64,000 nt of DNA, from the NCBI RefSeq assembly GCF_964026495.1, contig NZ_OZ032148.1, forward strand, positions 864,670 through 928,669. The letters run 5' to 3'. The stretch is from Arsenophonus sp964026495. GTDB lineage: Bacteria > Pseudomonadota > Gammaproteobacteria > Enterobacterales > Enterobacteriaceae. Below the pieces are notes generated by a model. It made no database searches. It worked only from the letters and a program-made list of their open reading frames with translations, and was not told where the DNA came from. A program made the translations under genes and the position numbers. Positions 1-9,551 of this stretch are shown here, piece by piece (within the stretch, counting starts at the first letter, position 1; each line of letters starts with the position of its first letter).

Positions 1-156
1 TTTCTTATTACCGAAAAAAATATATATATTTTCATTATAAATAATTTTATAAAAATTTTTTAAATTATTAAATTAATATTATATTATAAGAAAAAATAAG
101 AATTTTAGATAATTTTAAAAAAGATCTAATAATTGAAAGTTAAAAAGAGAAAAATA

Positions 157-186
157 TTCTCTGTTTTGATAGAAATGTGTCATACT
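157..186 (+). promoter_or_regulatory. probable lpp promoter
   Basis: A TTCTCT element (157-162) and a CATACT -10 (181-186) are separated by 18 bases. The surrounding bases (AAATATTCTC upstream, TGTGT before the -10, AGATTAACT in the leader) resemble my recollection of the E. coli lpp promoter and leader. The match is by eye only; the -35 is weak, as it is in E. coli lpp. Confidence 0.45.
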
Positions 187-229
187 TACTTTACTACTCA
201 GAGATTAACTAAATTTAAAGGATAATATA

Positions 230-466
230 ATGAATCGTACTAAAATTACACTAACTTCTATCTTTTTGACTGCTTTTTTATTAGCAGGTTGTTCAAGTAG
301 CAATCAAATGAATAAACTTTCCTCTGATGTACAAACATTAAATGGCAAAGTTGATCAATTATCTAATGATGTTGAATCATTACGCACTGATGTTCAAACT
401 GCTAAAGATGAAGCTGATCGTGCTAATCAACGTTTAGACAATCAAGTACGTACATACAAAAAATAA
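230..466 (+). CDS. lpp: major outer membrane (Braun) lipoprotein Lpp
   Basis: A 78-residue protein, the usual Lpp length. It has a lipoprotein signal peptide with lipobox LLAGC, so Cys21 would be lipidated, followed by a heptad-repeat helix (SNDVESLRTDVQ) that forms the trimeric coiled coil. The C-terminal TYKK ends in the lysine that is joined to peptidoglycan. It is the abundant tether between outer membrane and cell wall. An AAAGGA ribosome site lies at 217-222. An L,D-transpeptidase gene, the enzyme class that attaches Lpp to the wall, lies convergently just downstream, as in E. coli where lpp neighbours ynhG. Start and product are secure. Confidence 0.96.
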   Translation: MNRTKITLTSIFLTAFLLAGCSSSNQMNKLSSDVQTLNGKVDQLSNDVESLRTDVQTAKDEADRANQRLDNQVRTYKK

Positions 467-502
467 TTTAATTATTTATAACATTTGATGTATTTATTGA
501 TA

Positions 503-533
503 AATAAGGTACCTAAAATATAGGTGCCTTATT
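503..533. terminator. terminator shared by lpp and ldtE
   Basis: A 12-bp stem (503-514 with 522-533, one T-G wobble) around a 7-base loop sits between the convergent lpp and L,D-transpeptidase genes. AT-rich flanks on both sides would allow use in either direction. It is one of very few GC-containing hairpins in the spacers. Confidence 0.65.
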
Positions 534-545
534 ATTTAAAGGTTT

Positions 546-1493
546 TTACTTTAGAAAAGTATTTATATCATTACAATTTATTTTATTGACTTTTACCGGC
601 ATTCCAGAACGTCGTGCAACAACTTCATCAACTAATTTTTTATCAATATCTTCTTGCTCTAAAAAAAATTTAAACTCATCACTGTATACTAATGGCATTG
701 TTTGTGGATCATCGTACTCTGTTTTTGATAATGGTTGATGTACTTCTATATAATAACTACCATCAGATTCTTTATGATATTTAATAGGTTCATCAATTAC
801 TTGTACACGGGTTCCTAAAGGAATAGAATGAAATAATGTTTTTATATCTTCGGATCTCAAACGAATACATCCAGAACTAACACGTAATCCAATACCAAAA
901 TTGGCATTAGTACCATGAATAAGATATTGTCCTTTATCATAAGATAAGCGTAAAGCATAAAGTCCCATGGGGTTATCAACTCCAGGAGGTAAAACATCTG
1001 GCAAAATCACCCCATCCATAGCATAACGTTTACGAATATCAGATGTAGGAGTCCAAGTAGGATTCTTAATCAATTGATTTACAGTAGTTAACATTGTAGG
1101 TGTATCAGCTCCTAATTGACCAATACCAATTGGATAAACAATAACTTTATTTATATTTTTAGGAAAATAATATAATCTTAATTCTGGTAAATTAATAACA
1201 ATTCCATCATGTTTCGTTGCTGGCAATAACATTTGTGATGGAATGATTAATGTATTTCCAGCTTTAGGCAAATAGGGATCTGTTCCTGGATTAGCTTCTA
1301 ACATAGCAAGCATACCTATATGAAACTCTGTTGCAATCGCTTCTAATGTTCGACCATCACTGGGAATAGTATAATTAATATTCTCACCAATTAAGTGCGT
1401 AGTCGTAGATGGTAAAAGATATTCAGTAGCACTAATATTTACCATAATACTATGTAAAGCCCATAAAATGATAAAAAATAATTTCTTTTTCAT
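546..1493 (-). CDS. ldtE: L,D-transpeptidase (YnhG/ErfK family)
   Basis: A 315-residue periplasmic enzyme: N-terminal signal/hydrophobic segment (about 1-22), a LysM-like peptidoglycan-binding segment (about 40-85), then a YkuD catalytic domain. The active-site motif is visible as HGTN (193-196) and SSGCIRL (206-212) with nucleophile Cys209. The family cross-links meso-DAP residues (3-3 links) or attaches Lpp to the wall. Position next to lpp and upstream of the suf genes is the E. coli ynhG (ldtE) location. Which reaction dominates here cannot be read from sequence; in a reduced genome a single Ldt could do both. No clear Shine-Dalgarno sequence precedes the ATG. Confidence 0.85.
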   Translation of the reverse strand: MKKKLFFIILWALHSIMVNISATEYLLPSTTTHLIGENINYTIPSDGRTLEAIATEFHIGMLAMLEANPGTDPYLPKAGNTLIIPSQMLLPATKHDGIVINLPELRLYYFPKNINKVIVYPIGIGQLGADTPTMLTTVNQLIKNPTWTPTSDIRKRYAMDGVILPDVLPPGVDNPMGLYALRLSYDKGQYLIHGTNANFGIGLRVSSGCIRLRSEDIKTLFHSIPLGTRVQVIDEPIKYHKESDGSYYIEVHQPLSKTEYDDPQTMPLVYSDEFKFFLEQEDIDKKLVDEVVARRSGMPVKVNKINCNDINTFLK

Positions 1494-1579
1494 ATATGTT
1501 TTTTAAAAAAAATATATTAAATAATACTTCTCGTAACTTTTTGATAACATAAATTATTCAAAATATTTAAGATCTTAAG

Positions 1580-1996
1580 TTAGATAATTTTCTTAGTTCG
1601 TTGAAGGATAGTTTTAATAATAGCATATAGCCCTTGACTACGTGATGGTGTTAAATGTTGCTCTAATGATAATTTTTTAAAAAAATTTTTGGTATTTATA
1701 TTTAAAATTTCTTGTCCAGTTTTATTTTGAAAAATAATTATTATAAGTGCAATTAAACCTTTAACAATAGCTGAATCACTATCACCTAAAAATTGAATTT
1801 TACCATCAATATCAACGTTCATAACAATCCATACCTGACTTTGACAACCTGTAATTTTATTTTTAGATTTTTTTTGTTCATCAGTTAAAGGTAATAATTT
1901 TTCTCCTAATTCAATCAAATAAAGATAACGTTCTTCCCAATTTTTACAACGCAAAAAATTACATAACAATTTATTTTTATCAGGTAAGCTAGACAT
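1580..1996 (-). CDS. sufE: sulfur acceptor protein SufE
   Basis: A 138-residue SufE, the usual size. The sulfur-accepting cysteine is Cys51 in the motif ITGCQSQVW. SufE takes persulfide sulfur from SufS and passes it to the SufB scaffold for Fe-S cluster assembly in the cytoplasm. It is the last gene of the leftward suf operon, starting 33 bases after the sufS stop. An AAGAG ribosome site lies upstream of the ATG. Confidence 0.95.
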   Translation of the reverse strand: MSSLPDKNKLLCNFLRCKNWEERYLYLIELGEKLLPLTDEQKKSKNKITGCQSQVWIVMNVDIDGKIQFLGDSDSAIVKGLIALIIIIFQNKTGQEILNINTKNFFKKLSLEQHLTPSRSQGLYAIIKTILQRTKKII

Positions 1997-2029
1997 TATT
2001 TTACTCTTATGTATGCTCTAATACATTCA

Positions 2030-3286
2030 TTAGTTTAATAATTTTTCAATATGTTGCAAAATTTCTATCAAAAAATCGATTTCTTCTTTTTTTGTATAAA
2101 TAGCTAAAGAAATCCGACACATTGCTGGTACTTTATAAAAATCCATCAATGGTAATGTACAATGATGACCTGTTCGTATTGCTATAGCGTAATTATCTAA
2201 GAGAGTTCCTACATCATAAGCATGATGATTACCTAAATTAAAAGCAACAACTCCTTGACGTTCATCAGAACCATAAATATGTAAAGAATTAACTTTTTTT
2301 AAAGAAAATATAGTATATCGCATTAATTCACTTTCATATTTATATATTTCTGCATAACCGATATTATTAACATAACGCAAAGCTTCACCTAAACCTATGA
2401 TACTAACAATATTAGGAGTACCAGCTTCAAAACGCCATGGTGTTTTTTCATAAGTAATATTAAGTATGGGTGATTTTTTTAAATTCATATGTACAGTATT
2501 AACCATAGCACCACCACCTTCCCAAGGTGGTAAATTATCTAATAAAGACTTTTTACCATATAAAATACCAATACCAGTAGGTCCATATAATTTATGTGCT
2601 GAAAAAACATAAAAATCACAATCTAATTCTTGCACATCAACAATATTATGAATAATACCTTGTGCACCATCAATTAAAATTGATAATTTTGCTGTTTTTT
2701 TTTCTGCACATTTTCTTGCATAATTAATAATATCTTTCACTGGATTTAAAGTACCTAAAATATTAGACATATGTGTAAAAGATAAAAATTTTGTTTTACT
2801 ATCAATTAATTTGTCTAATTTTTCAAAAATTAATTTACCATTTTTATTTATAGGTAATACGCGAATATTAAAACCAATTTTCATTGCAAGCAAATGCCAT
2901 GGAACAATATTAGAATGATGTTCCATTTGACTAATAATAATATTATCTCCTGATTTAATAAAAGTATGTGCATAACTATTAGCAACTAAATTTATACCTT
3001 CAGTTGTTCCTTTCACAAAAATAATTTCTTCAACAGCAGAAGCATTAATAAAATTAGCTACTTCTTTACGAATATTTTCTACCATAATTGTTGCATCAGT
3101 ACTCAAAGTATGAATACCTCGATGTATAGCAGAATAATGTTCAGAAAGAAAAATACGTTCTTTTTCTATTACTTGAATAGGTTTTTGTGCACTAGCAGCA
3201 CTATCTAAATAAACCAATCGTTTACCATTTATAATTTTTGCTAACATAGGAAAATCTTTACGAATAGATTCTACTGAAAATGCCAT
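2030..3286 (-). CDS. sufS: cysteine desulfurase SufS
   Basis: A 418-residue class-V aminotransferase-fold PLP enzyme that releases sulfur from cysteine. The PLP lysine is Lys232 in FSAHKLYGP, and the persulfide-forming Cys376 is in RTGHHCTLP. A QMEHHSN motif (about 120-126) helps bind the cofactor. It works as a pair with SufE, encoded just downstream. In E. coli sufD lies directly upstream; here sufD is missing and a 675-bp AT-rich gap separates sufS from sufC. An AGAGAT ribosome site precedes the ATG. Confidence 0.96.
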   Translation of the reverse strand: MAFSVESIRKDFPMLAKIINGKRLVYLDSAASAQKPIQVIEKERIFLSEHYSAIHRGIHTLSTDATIMVENIRKEVANFINASAVEEIIFVKGTTEGINLVANSYAHTFIKSGDNIIISQMEHHSNIVPWHLLAMKIGFNIRVLPINKNGKLIFEKLDKLIDSKTKFLSFTHMSNILGTLNPVKDIINYARKCAEKKTAKLSILIDGAQGIIHNIVDVQELDCDFYVFSAHKLYGPTGIGILYGKKSLLDNLPPWEGGGAMVNTVHMNLKKSPILNITYEKTPWRFEAGTPNIVSIIGLGEALRYVNNIGYAEIYKYESELMRYTIFSLKKVNSLHIYGSDERQGVVAFNLGNHHAYDVGTLLDNYAIAIRTGHHCTLPLMDFYKVPAMCRISLAIYTKKEEIDFLIEILQHIEKLLN

Positions 3287-3961
3287 ATTAAATCTCTGAT
3301 AACAAATTAATTAATAACATTCGTGATATGTGTTTTAGTTAAAAATTATTGACAATATCTATTGATATAAATAAAAGATGATTCAGATATTATTTATATT
3401 TTTAATATCAATATTCAAAAAATTTACGTATATATTATAAATTAATTTATATATTTAAAATATTTATTATATTTGAGTATACAGTATTACTTTTAAAGTA
3501 TTAATCAATATAATTTTAAATAAAATGACTCGGTTTCTTTTCTTAAGAGAAAATATATTTTTTATAATTTAAATTATTATAATTAATATTTTTACTTATC
3601 AAAAATATTTTTTTATAAAAAAAGCTTTTACATACTTAATGAATATCAAATTTAATCAACAAAATACTCAAAAAAAATAAAACATATCATTCAGTAATTA
3701 ATACAAGCAAAAATTTTTATATGATAAGTATTTCTACAAAGGATTTAGGAAATTATTTTAATTTTTAATATATTAAAAATTAATGTTATTTATAATTTAC
3801 TTTAATATCTTTTAAAAAAACATCTATTGACAAAAATAAAAATAACAATTTTTTGTTGTTACAGATAACTATAAATAAAAATCAAAAAACAAAAAACACA
3901 ACGGGATTATTAATGAAATAAAATAAAATTTATTAATTAGATTTTTTCAAATACATTATTT
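3287..3961. other. AT-rich gap where sufD is expected
   Basis: In the standard sufABCDSE order sufD (about 1.27 kb) sits here. Only 675 bases remain, very AT-rich, with stops in all frames. I looked for SufD-like C-terminal and N-terminal sequence on the minus strand and could not recognise any. The gene is lost, or decayed beyond sight. Confidence 0.7.
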
Positions 3962-4708
3962 TTAAATTTTATCAATAAGCCATCCGTAACCTTGTGATTC
4001 TAATTTCTTTGCCAATTTAAAATCACCAGATTTAATTATATTACCTTCATATAATACGTGTACAAAATCAGGTTTTATATAATCCAAAATACGTTGATAA
4101 TGAGTAATAATTATAAAAGACCGATCTAAAGTACGTAATATATTCACTCCATTTGCAACTATTTTTAATGCATCAATATCAAGACCTGAATCAGTTTCAT
4201 CTAAAATACATAATACAGGTTCTAAAAGAAACATTTGTAAAATATCATTTCTTTTTTTTTCACCACCAGAAAAACCTACATTTACTGATCTATCTAATAA
4301 ATCTTCAGTCATGTTAAGAATATGCATTTTATCTTCAATAAAATCCTGAAACTCACATCTATCCAACAATTCTTGTTTACGATATTTTCTCACTGCATTA
4401 ACAGCTGTTTGTAAAAATAACTTATTAGTAACACCAGGAATTTCTACTGGATACTGAAATGCTACAAATATACCCTCTCCAGCACGTTCTTCAGGAGATA
4501 ATTCAAGCAAATTTTTATTTTTAAAAAAAATTTCACCCTTATCTATTTTGTATTCATCACGTCCTGCTAAAGTTGAAGACAATGTACTTTTTCCTGATCC
4601 ATTAGGTCCCATCAAAGCATGTATTTCACCTACTTTTACTTCTAGATTTATTTCTTTGAGAATGGTGGTACCTTGAACACTAACATTCAAATTTTTAATA
4701 CTCAACAT
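3962..4708 (-). CDS. sufC: Fe-S assembly ATPase SufC
   Basis: A 248-residue ABC-type ATPase of the SUF system. Walker A GPNGSGKST (34-42), signature FSGGEKKR (146-153), Walker B LCILDETDSGLD (166-177) with Glu171, and switch His203 are intact. SufC drives conformational change of the SufB (normally SufB-SufD) scaffold. AAGGAT ribosome site upstream. Downstream of sufB in the same direction with a 44-bp spacer. Since sufD is missing, it presumably works with SufB alone, which is an inference. Confidence 0.96.
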   Translation of the reverse strand: MLSIKNLNVSVQGTTILKEINLEVKVGEIHALMGPNGSGKSTLSSTLAGRDEYKIDKGEIFFKNKNLLELSPEERAGEGIFVAFQYPVEIPGVTNKLFLQTAVNAVRKYRKQELLDRCEFQDFIEDKMHILNMTEDLLDRSVNVGFSGGEKKRNDILQMFLLEPVLCILDETDSGLDIDALKIVANGVNILRTLDRSFIIITHYQRILDYIKPDFVHVLYEGNIIKSGDFKLAKKLESQGYGWLIDKI

Positions 4709-4752
4709 TGCCTAATCCTTTAAAGAAACCAGTATTTTTTTTATAAAAACTA

Positions 4753-6198
4753 TTAACCAATACTTTTTTCTAAACTAATCGCTAATAATTTTTGTGCTTC
4801 AACAGCAAATTCTAGTGGTAATTTAGAAAAAACATCCTTACAAAAACCATTGACGATCATAGAAATTGCATTTTCTTCACTGATACCCCGTTGCAAAAAA
4901 TAAAAAAGTTGCTCTTCGCCAATACGAGATGTAGTAGCTTCATGCTCTAACTTTGCATTATGATTTTTAACTTCTATATAAGGAAATGTATGTGCACCGC
5001 ATTCTTTTCCAATTAACATAGAATCACATCTAGTATAATTTCTAGAATTTTCTGCACTAGGTAATATTTTTACTAAACCGCGATAACTATTTTGACTTCG
5101 ACCAGATGAAATCCCTTTAGAAATAATAGTAGAACTAGTATTTTTACCAATATGAATCATCTTCGTTCCAGTATCTGCTTGTTGTATACCATTGGTTAAT
5201 GCAACAGAAAAAAATTCACCAACTGAATTATCTCCTTGCAAAATTACACTAGGATATTTCCAAGTAATAGCTGATCCTGTTTCAGACTGTGTCCATGACA
5301 TTTTAGAATTTCTACCTTTACATAAAGCACGTTTTGTAACAAAATTCAAAATTCCAGCAGTTTTATTCGTATCACCAGAAAACCAATTTTGTACAGTAGA
5401 ATATTTGACCTGTGCATCTTGATGTACAATAACTTCAACAACTGCAGCATGTAATTGATAAGTATCTCGAACAGGAGCTGAACATCCTTCAATATAACTA
5501 ACAAAACTACCCTTATCAGCAATTAAAATAGTACGTTCAAACTGACCTGTATTTTCTTCATTGATCCGAAAATAAGTTGATAATTCCATAGGGCATTGCA
5601 CACCCTGGGGTACATAAACAAATGTTCCATCAGAAGCAACTGCAGCATTTAATGAAGCAAAAAAATTATCTTGATTTGATACGACACTACCAATATATTT
5701 TTTTACTAAATCAGGATACTTTTGTATTGCTTCACTTAATGAACAAAAAATTATCCCATATTTTTTTAATGTACTACGATAAGTTGTTGAAACAGAAACA
5801 GAATCAAAAATGGCATCTACTGCAATAAAATTACCTTCACGTACTGGAATACCTAACTTATTGAAAGCATCTTCCACTTCTTTAGTTAAATAATTATTTT
5901 GGCAATGATTACATTTTGGTGCAGAATAATAAGAATATTTTTGATAATTTAAATTTGGGTAATAACCTTTTAACCAATGAGGTTCTTCCATATTTAACCA
6001 ATATTTATAAGCCTCTAAACGAAACTGCAACATCCAGTCCGGTTCATTACGTTTATGAGAAATAGCATGAATAACATTTTCATTAATACCGACATCTAAT
6101 TTATCGGTTTTTATTTGAGTAGAAAATCCTTCTTTATAATGATTTTTTTTTAACCATATTTTATGATCAAGATCATCTTCTAGATTACGATGTGACAT
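4753..6198 (-). CDS. sufB: Fe-S cluster scaffold protein SufB
   Basis: A 481-residue scaffold subunit (E. coli 495). With a constant offset of 14, Cys391 (TRCDSML) and Glu420 (LEHEATTS) line up with the functionally important Cys405 and Glu434 of E. coli SufB. The C-terminal helix with FLQRGISEENA, the SufC-binding region, is present. It builds nascent Fe-S clusters with sulfur from SufE. Located between sufA and sufC in operon order. Its usual partner SufD is not in the window, so a SufB2C2 assembly is possible. Confidence 0.96.
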   Translation of the reverse strand: MSHRNLEDDLDHKIWLKKNHYKEGFSTQIKTDKLDVGINENVIHAISHKRNEPDWMLQFRLEAYKYWLNMEEPHWLKGYYPNLNYQKYSYYSAPKCNHCQNNYLTKEVEDAFNKLGIPVREGNFIAVDAIFDSVSVSTTYRSTLKKYGIIFCSLSEAIQKYPDLVKKYIGSVVSNQDNFFASLNAAVASDGTFVYVPQGVQCPMELSTYFRINEENTGQFERTILIADKGSFVSYIEGCSAPVRDTYQLHAAVVEVIVHQDAQVKYSTVQNWFSGDTNKTAGILNFVTKRALCKGRNSKMSWTQSETGSAITWKYPSVILQGDNSVGEFFSVALTNGIQQADTGTKMIHIGKNTSSTIISKGISSGRSQNSYRGLVKILPSAENSRNYTRCDSMLIGKECGAHTFPYIEVKNHNAKLEHEATTSRIGEEQLFYFLQRGISEENAISMIVNGFCKDVFSKLPLEFAVEAQKLLAISLEKSIG

Positions 6199-6221
6199 AA
6201 TTTAATTCACTTTAATATATT

Positions 6222-6259
6222 ACTTACTTTTTTATTCAAAACTTACTTTTTTATTCAAA
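6222..6259. repeat. perfect 19-bp tandem duplication at the sufA 3' end
   Basis: Bases 6222-6240 and 6241-6259 are identical 19-mers (ACTTACTTTTTTATTCAAA). The second copy contains the sufA stop codon (6255-6257), so the end of the gene has been copied into the sufA-sufB spacer without damaging either gene. Confidence 0.9.
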
Positions 6260-6620
6260 TAGCAAAACTTTCACCACACCCACAAGCATGTTGAGCCTTA
6301 GGATTATTAAATTTAAATGCGTGATTAAGTCCTTCAGAAACATAATCAATTTCAGTTCCATCAATAAAGGGTATTACTTTTAAAGAAACAAAAACTTTAG
6401 CACCATTATTTTCAAATAATAAATATTCTTTAGTTGTATGATTGATCAATGTAATTGCATAAATAAATCCTGCACATCCTGATTTTTTAATATTAATTAA
6501 TAACCCCTGACTATTTGGATTTTTTTTCATTAATTTACGAATTTGAGAAGCAGCTTTGTTTGTTATACTTAACCCATGCCAAGTTCTTTTATTGCATGAA
6601 AAATCAGTATGATTAATCAT
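6255..6620 (-). CDS. sufA: A-type Fe-S carrier SufA
   Basis: A 121-residue A-type carrier with the three conserved cysteines Cys49 (KSGCAGF), Cys113 and Cys115 (CGCGESF). It receives clusters from SufBC and delivers them to target proteins. First gene of the leftward suf operon; a GAGGG ribosome site precedes the ATG. A second A-type carrier, ErpA, is encoded at 37.9 kb. No IscR or OxyR site could be recognised in the AT-rich upstream DNA. Confidence 0.94.
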   Translation of the reverse strand: MINHTDFSCNKRTWHGLSITNKAASQIRKLMKKNPNSQGLLINIKKSGCAGFIYAITLINHTTKEYLLFENNGAKVFVSLKVIPFIDGTEIDYVSEGLNHAFKFNNPKAQHACGCGESFAI

Positions 6621-8070
6621 TTTAAACCCTCTACTAATTAGTAATTTAACTATTTATCACTATAAAAAAGCAGATTACTTTTATTTTTTATAATTTTTTT
6701 ACTAATAAATTTTTCTGTTTTATTTAAATATTATATAAGTATTTAATATAATCATTAAACAAAATATTTACTTCCTATTTTAATAATATCAATTTAATGT
6801 TCATAAAAATTTTAAATTTTATAAAAAATAAGAAAAACTTTTAACAATATCTGCAGATAAATATATTATAAAAATTTTATAAAAATAAAAAATTCTTACT
6901 TAAAACTAATATTTTTTATGTATATATATAATAACATACATATGTATTTTTTTGTAAGATTCCATGAAAACTTAGATATAAGATTTTTAAAAAATTATAA
7001 ATATTTTTTTAATTGATGAAGTTTTAAATAAAAATAGTAAAAAATTAAGATTTTTTTAAAAATCAAAAAGCACAAAAAAATATCATTTTTTAATTTAATT
7101 TTTGCACAAAAATTAGAAATTAACTAACGAATATAAATAAAATAATTAATCTCAAAATAATCATTACTGTAAAAAAATAGTTTTAACCGTCTTAATTTTT
7201 ATGTAATATATATTTTAAATATATAAAATTTTTAAAAGATAATTTATATTTTTTACAAAAAATTAACATTCTTGGTCATACATTATATATAAATAATTCC
7301 AATAACAAAAAAATATTATAACACAAAAAATATATAAAAATAGATTATTCAAATTAAAAATTTTTTATATATTAAATACTAATATTAATAACTGAAAACA
7401 TTTAAATATATTTTTTGTTCTCAATAATACAAAAAATTACAAATTTATTTATTAGATATTTTATTTTTAATTTTTTTATTAAAAAATATTAAAAAAAATC
7501 ACAGAAAAACCTTTTTAAATTAAATAAACATATAAAAATATAATTAAATTTTATGATATTTTTTAAAATTATGTTAAATTATCATTAAAAAGTATATATG
7601 TAAAATATTTTTAATCTAAAACAATATATTTAATTACTGATACAACAAAAAAAAATGGTTATATAATAAATATCATAAAATTATTGCTTCATTAGTATAT
7701 GATATAAAAAATATAAAATAATCAGTATATTATAGATGTTGTACAACATTATTATGTTAGAATCATCACAAAAAAACATACTTATTTTTATTTAAAATAG
7801 AGAAAATATTCTTTAAAAATCAATTATTTACAAATAACATTTTTATTTAAATAATCTACTAAAATATTTATCTATAATATTTTATAAAAATATTTTCATC
7901 CTTTAAATCAATTACATTTTTTTATATAACAATTATACTATTTAACTAAAATTTACCATCAAAATCTTATCAATAATAAGTATTTTAATAAGAATATTTT
8001 TTTAAAAAAAATCATTAATAATCAAAAAAAAATTACAATATTCAAAATAATCTCCATATATAAGGCTTAT
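6621..8070. other. 1.45-kb AT-rich spacer, no gene seen
   Basis: Nearly pure A/T sequence between sufA and ydiK, where E. coli carries ydiH, ydiI and ydiJ. I see no open frame with a recognisable protein, no tRNA and no GC-containing hairpin. Probably eroded remains of lost genes. Confidence 0.6.
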
Positions 8071-9135
8071 ATGAAAAAACTTCCATATTACAATGATTTA
8101 CCAAAATTTATTTTTAATATAATAGCTATTTTATTGATGATAATTGCATGTTTTTTTATATTAAAACCTTTTATATTGGGTTTTTTATGGGCAGTTATGG
8201 TTGTAATTACAACCTGGCCACTATTTATGAAACTCAGTTCAAAAATAAAACATAAAAAATGGTTAGCAAGTATAATAATGATATCATTAATCATTTTATT
8301 ATTTGTAATTCCATTAGGAATATTAATTGGCAGTATTTTGCAAAACAGTGGACCATTAATTGAATGGGCAAAATCTCCAAAAAATATTCAACTACCACAT
8401 TTTTTTTGGTTAGAAACCATACCATTAATAGGTAATAAACTTTATTATGCTTGGCACACATTAGTAATCAACAGAGGAAACTTATTTATAGGGAAATTAC
8501 AACCTTATATTGGAGAAACTATTATTTGGTTTTTGACACAATTAATTAATATTGGACGTTTTGTATTTCATCTGATCGTTATGTTACTATTTACTGGATT
8601 ATTCTATCTAAAAGGTGACCATATTATATTAAATGTTCGTCATTTTGCTTTTAGACTTGCTGGGATACAAGGTGAACAAACCATTCAACTTGCTGGGAAA
8701 TCTATTCGAGTTGTAGCTTTAGGTGTAATCATTATAGCATTAATAGAAGCAATTATTAGTAGCGTAGCTTTATGTTTAGCTGCAATACCTTATACGGCTA
8801 TATTAACTATTCTTATTTTTATATGTTGTGTAGCACAAATTGGACCATTGGTTATTATGATACCATCAATAATATGGTTATTTTATTCAGGTAATACTCA
8901 TTGGGGTATTATGATGATAATATGGAGCATCATACTTTCGATCATAGACGGCATCTTACGTCCTATATTAATAAAAATAGAAGGAGGTTCATCTATGATA
9001 CTGATGTTGATTGGTGTAATTGGTGGTATTTTATCGTTTGGTTTAATTGGACTTTTTATTGGACCAGTTGTTTTAGTTATATCTAATAATTTATTAATTG
9101 CTTGGATGCATGAAGTTTCTAAACCATATCAATAA
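8071..9135 (+). CDS. ydiK: AI-2E transporter family membrane protein YdiK
   Basis: A 354-residue polytopic membrane protein with about eight hydrophobic segments, including the N-terminal pair (about 12-60), a middle segment near 145-190 and a C-terminal glycine-rich block (GVIGGILSFGLIGLFIGP). This is the AI-2E/PurR-regulated permease family; E. coli YdiK has no firm function. Its place beyond sufA matches the E. coli ydiK-suf neighbourhood, with the genes between them lost. An AAGG ribosome site lies about 7 bases before the ATG. Confidence 0.85.
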   Translation: MKKLPYYNDLPKFIFNIIAILLMIIACFFILKPFILGFLWAVMVVITTWPLFMKLSSKIKHKKWLASIIMISLIILLFVIPLGILIGSILQNSGPLIEWAKSPKNIQLPHFFWLETIPLIGNKLYYAWHTLVINRGNLFIGKLQPYIGETIIWFLTQLINIGRFVFHLIVMLLFTGLFYLKGDHIILNVRHFAFRLAGIQGEQTIQLAGKSIRVVALGVIIIALIEAIISSVALCLAAIPYTAILTILIFICCVAQIGPLVIMIPSIIWLFYSGNTHWGIMMIIWSIILSIIDGILRPILIKIEGGSSMILMLIGVIGGILSFGLIGLFIGPVVLVISNNLLIAWMHEVSKPYQ

Positions 9136-9551
9136 AAATCATTATTAAATAAAAAACAATTTTTTATTTTGTCAAATTAATATTTCTTAAATAATTTTTG
9201 TAAATATTATTTCTTAAAAAATAAAAAAATGTTGTATTCTTTAATATATTTTAATATTCATTATTTAATGCCAAATTATTTATTTTTGATTCTTTCATTT
9301 CAAAAAAAATAAGACGCCATATTTTTTATTATTTTTTGTTCTTTTATATTAATTTATATTAATTTATATTAATTAAAATATTTTTATTATATCCATAATT
9401 TATATCATATAAATAAGATCAAAAAATATTAATACATTTATTTAAGTATAAAATTTAATAAATTAAATTTTTAGAAATATTTTTAAAATAACCTAACTTT
9501 ATCAAAAATAATTACAAGAAAAATAAAAATATAATATAAAAAATGAATTCA
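9136..9551. other. AT-rich spacer between ydiK and nadR
   Basis: Convergent spacer of 416 bases with no gene. It holds an A/T-only inverted repeat at 9147-9169 just after ydiK, too weak to call a terminator, and a short 3-unit tandem repeat at 9345-9374. Confidence 0.6.
9345..9374. repeat. three copies of a 10-bp A/T tandem repeat
   Basis: The unit TATATTAATT is repeated three times without mismatch. It is non-coding and A/T only, most likely produced by replication slippage. Confidence 0.75.

Noticed and set aside
9147..9169. Inverted repeat after ydiK as a terminator
   Set aside because: The 10-bp stem is only A/T with a 3-base loop and is no stronger than what chance gives in this composition.
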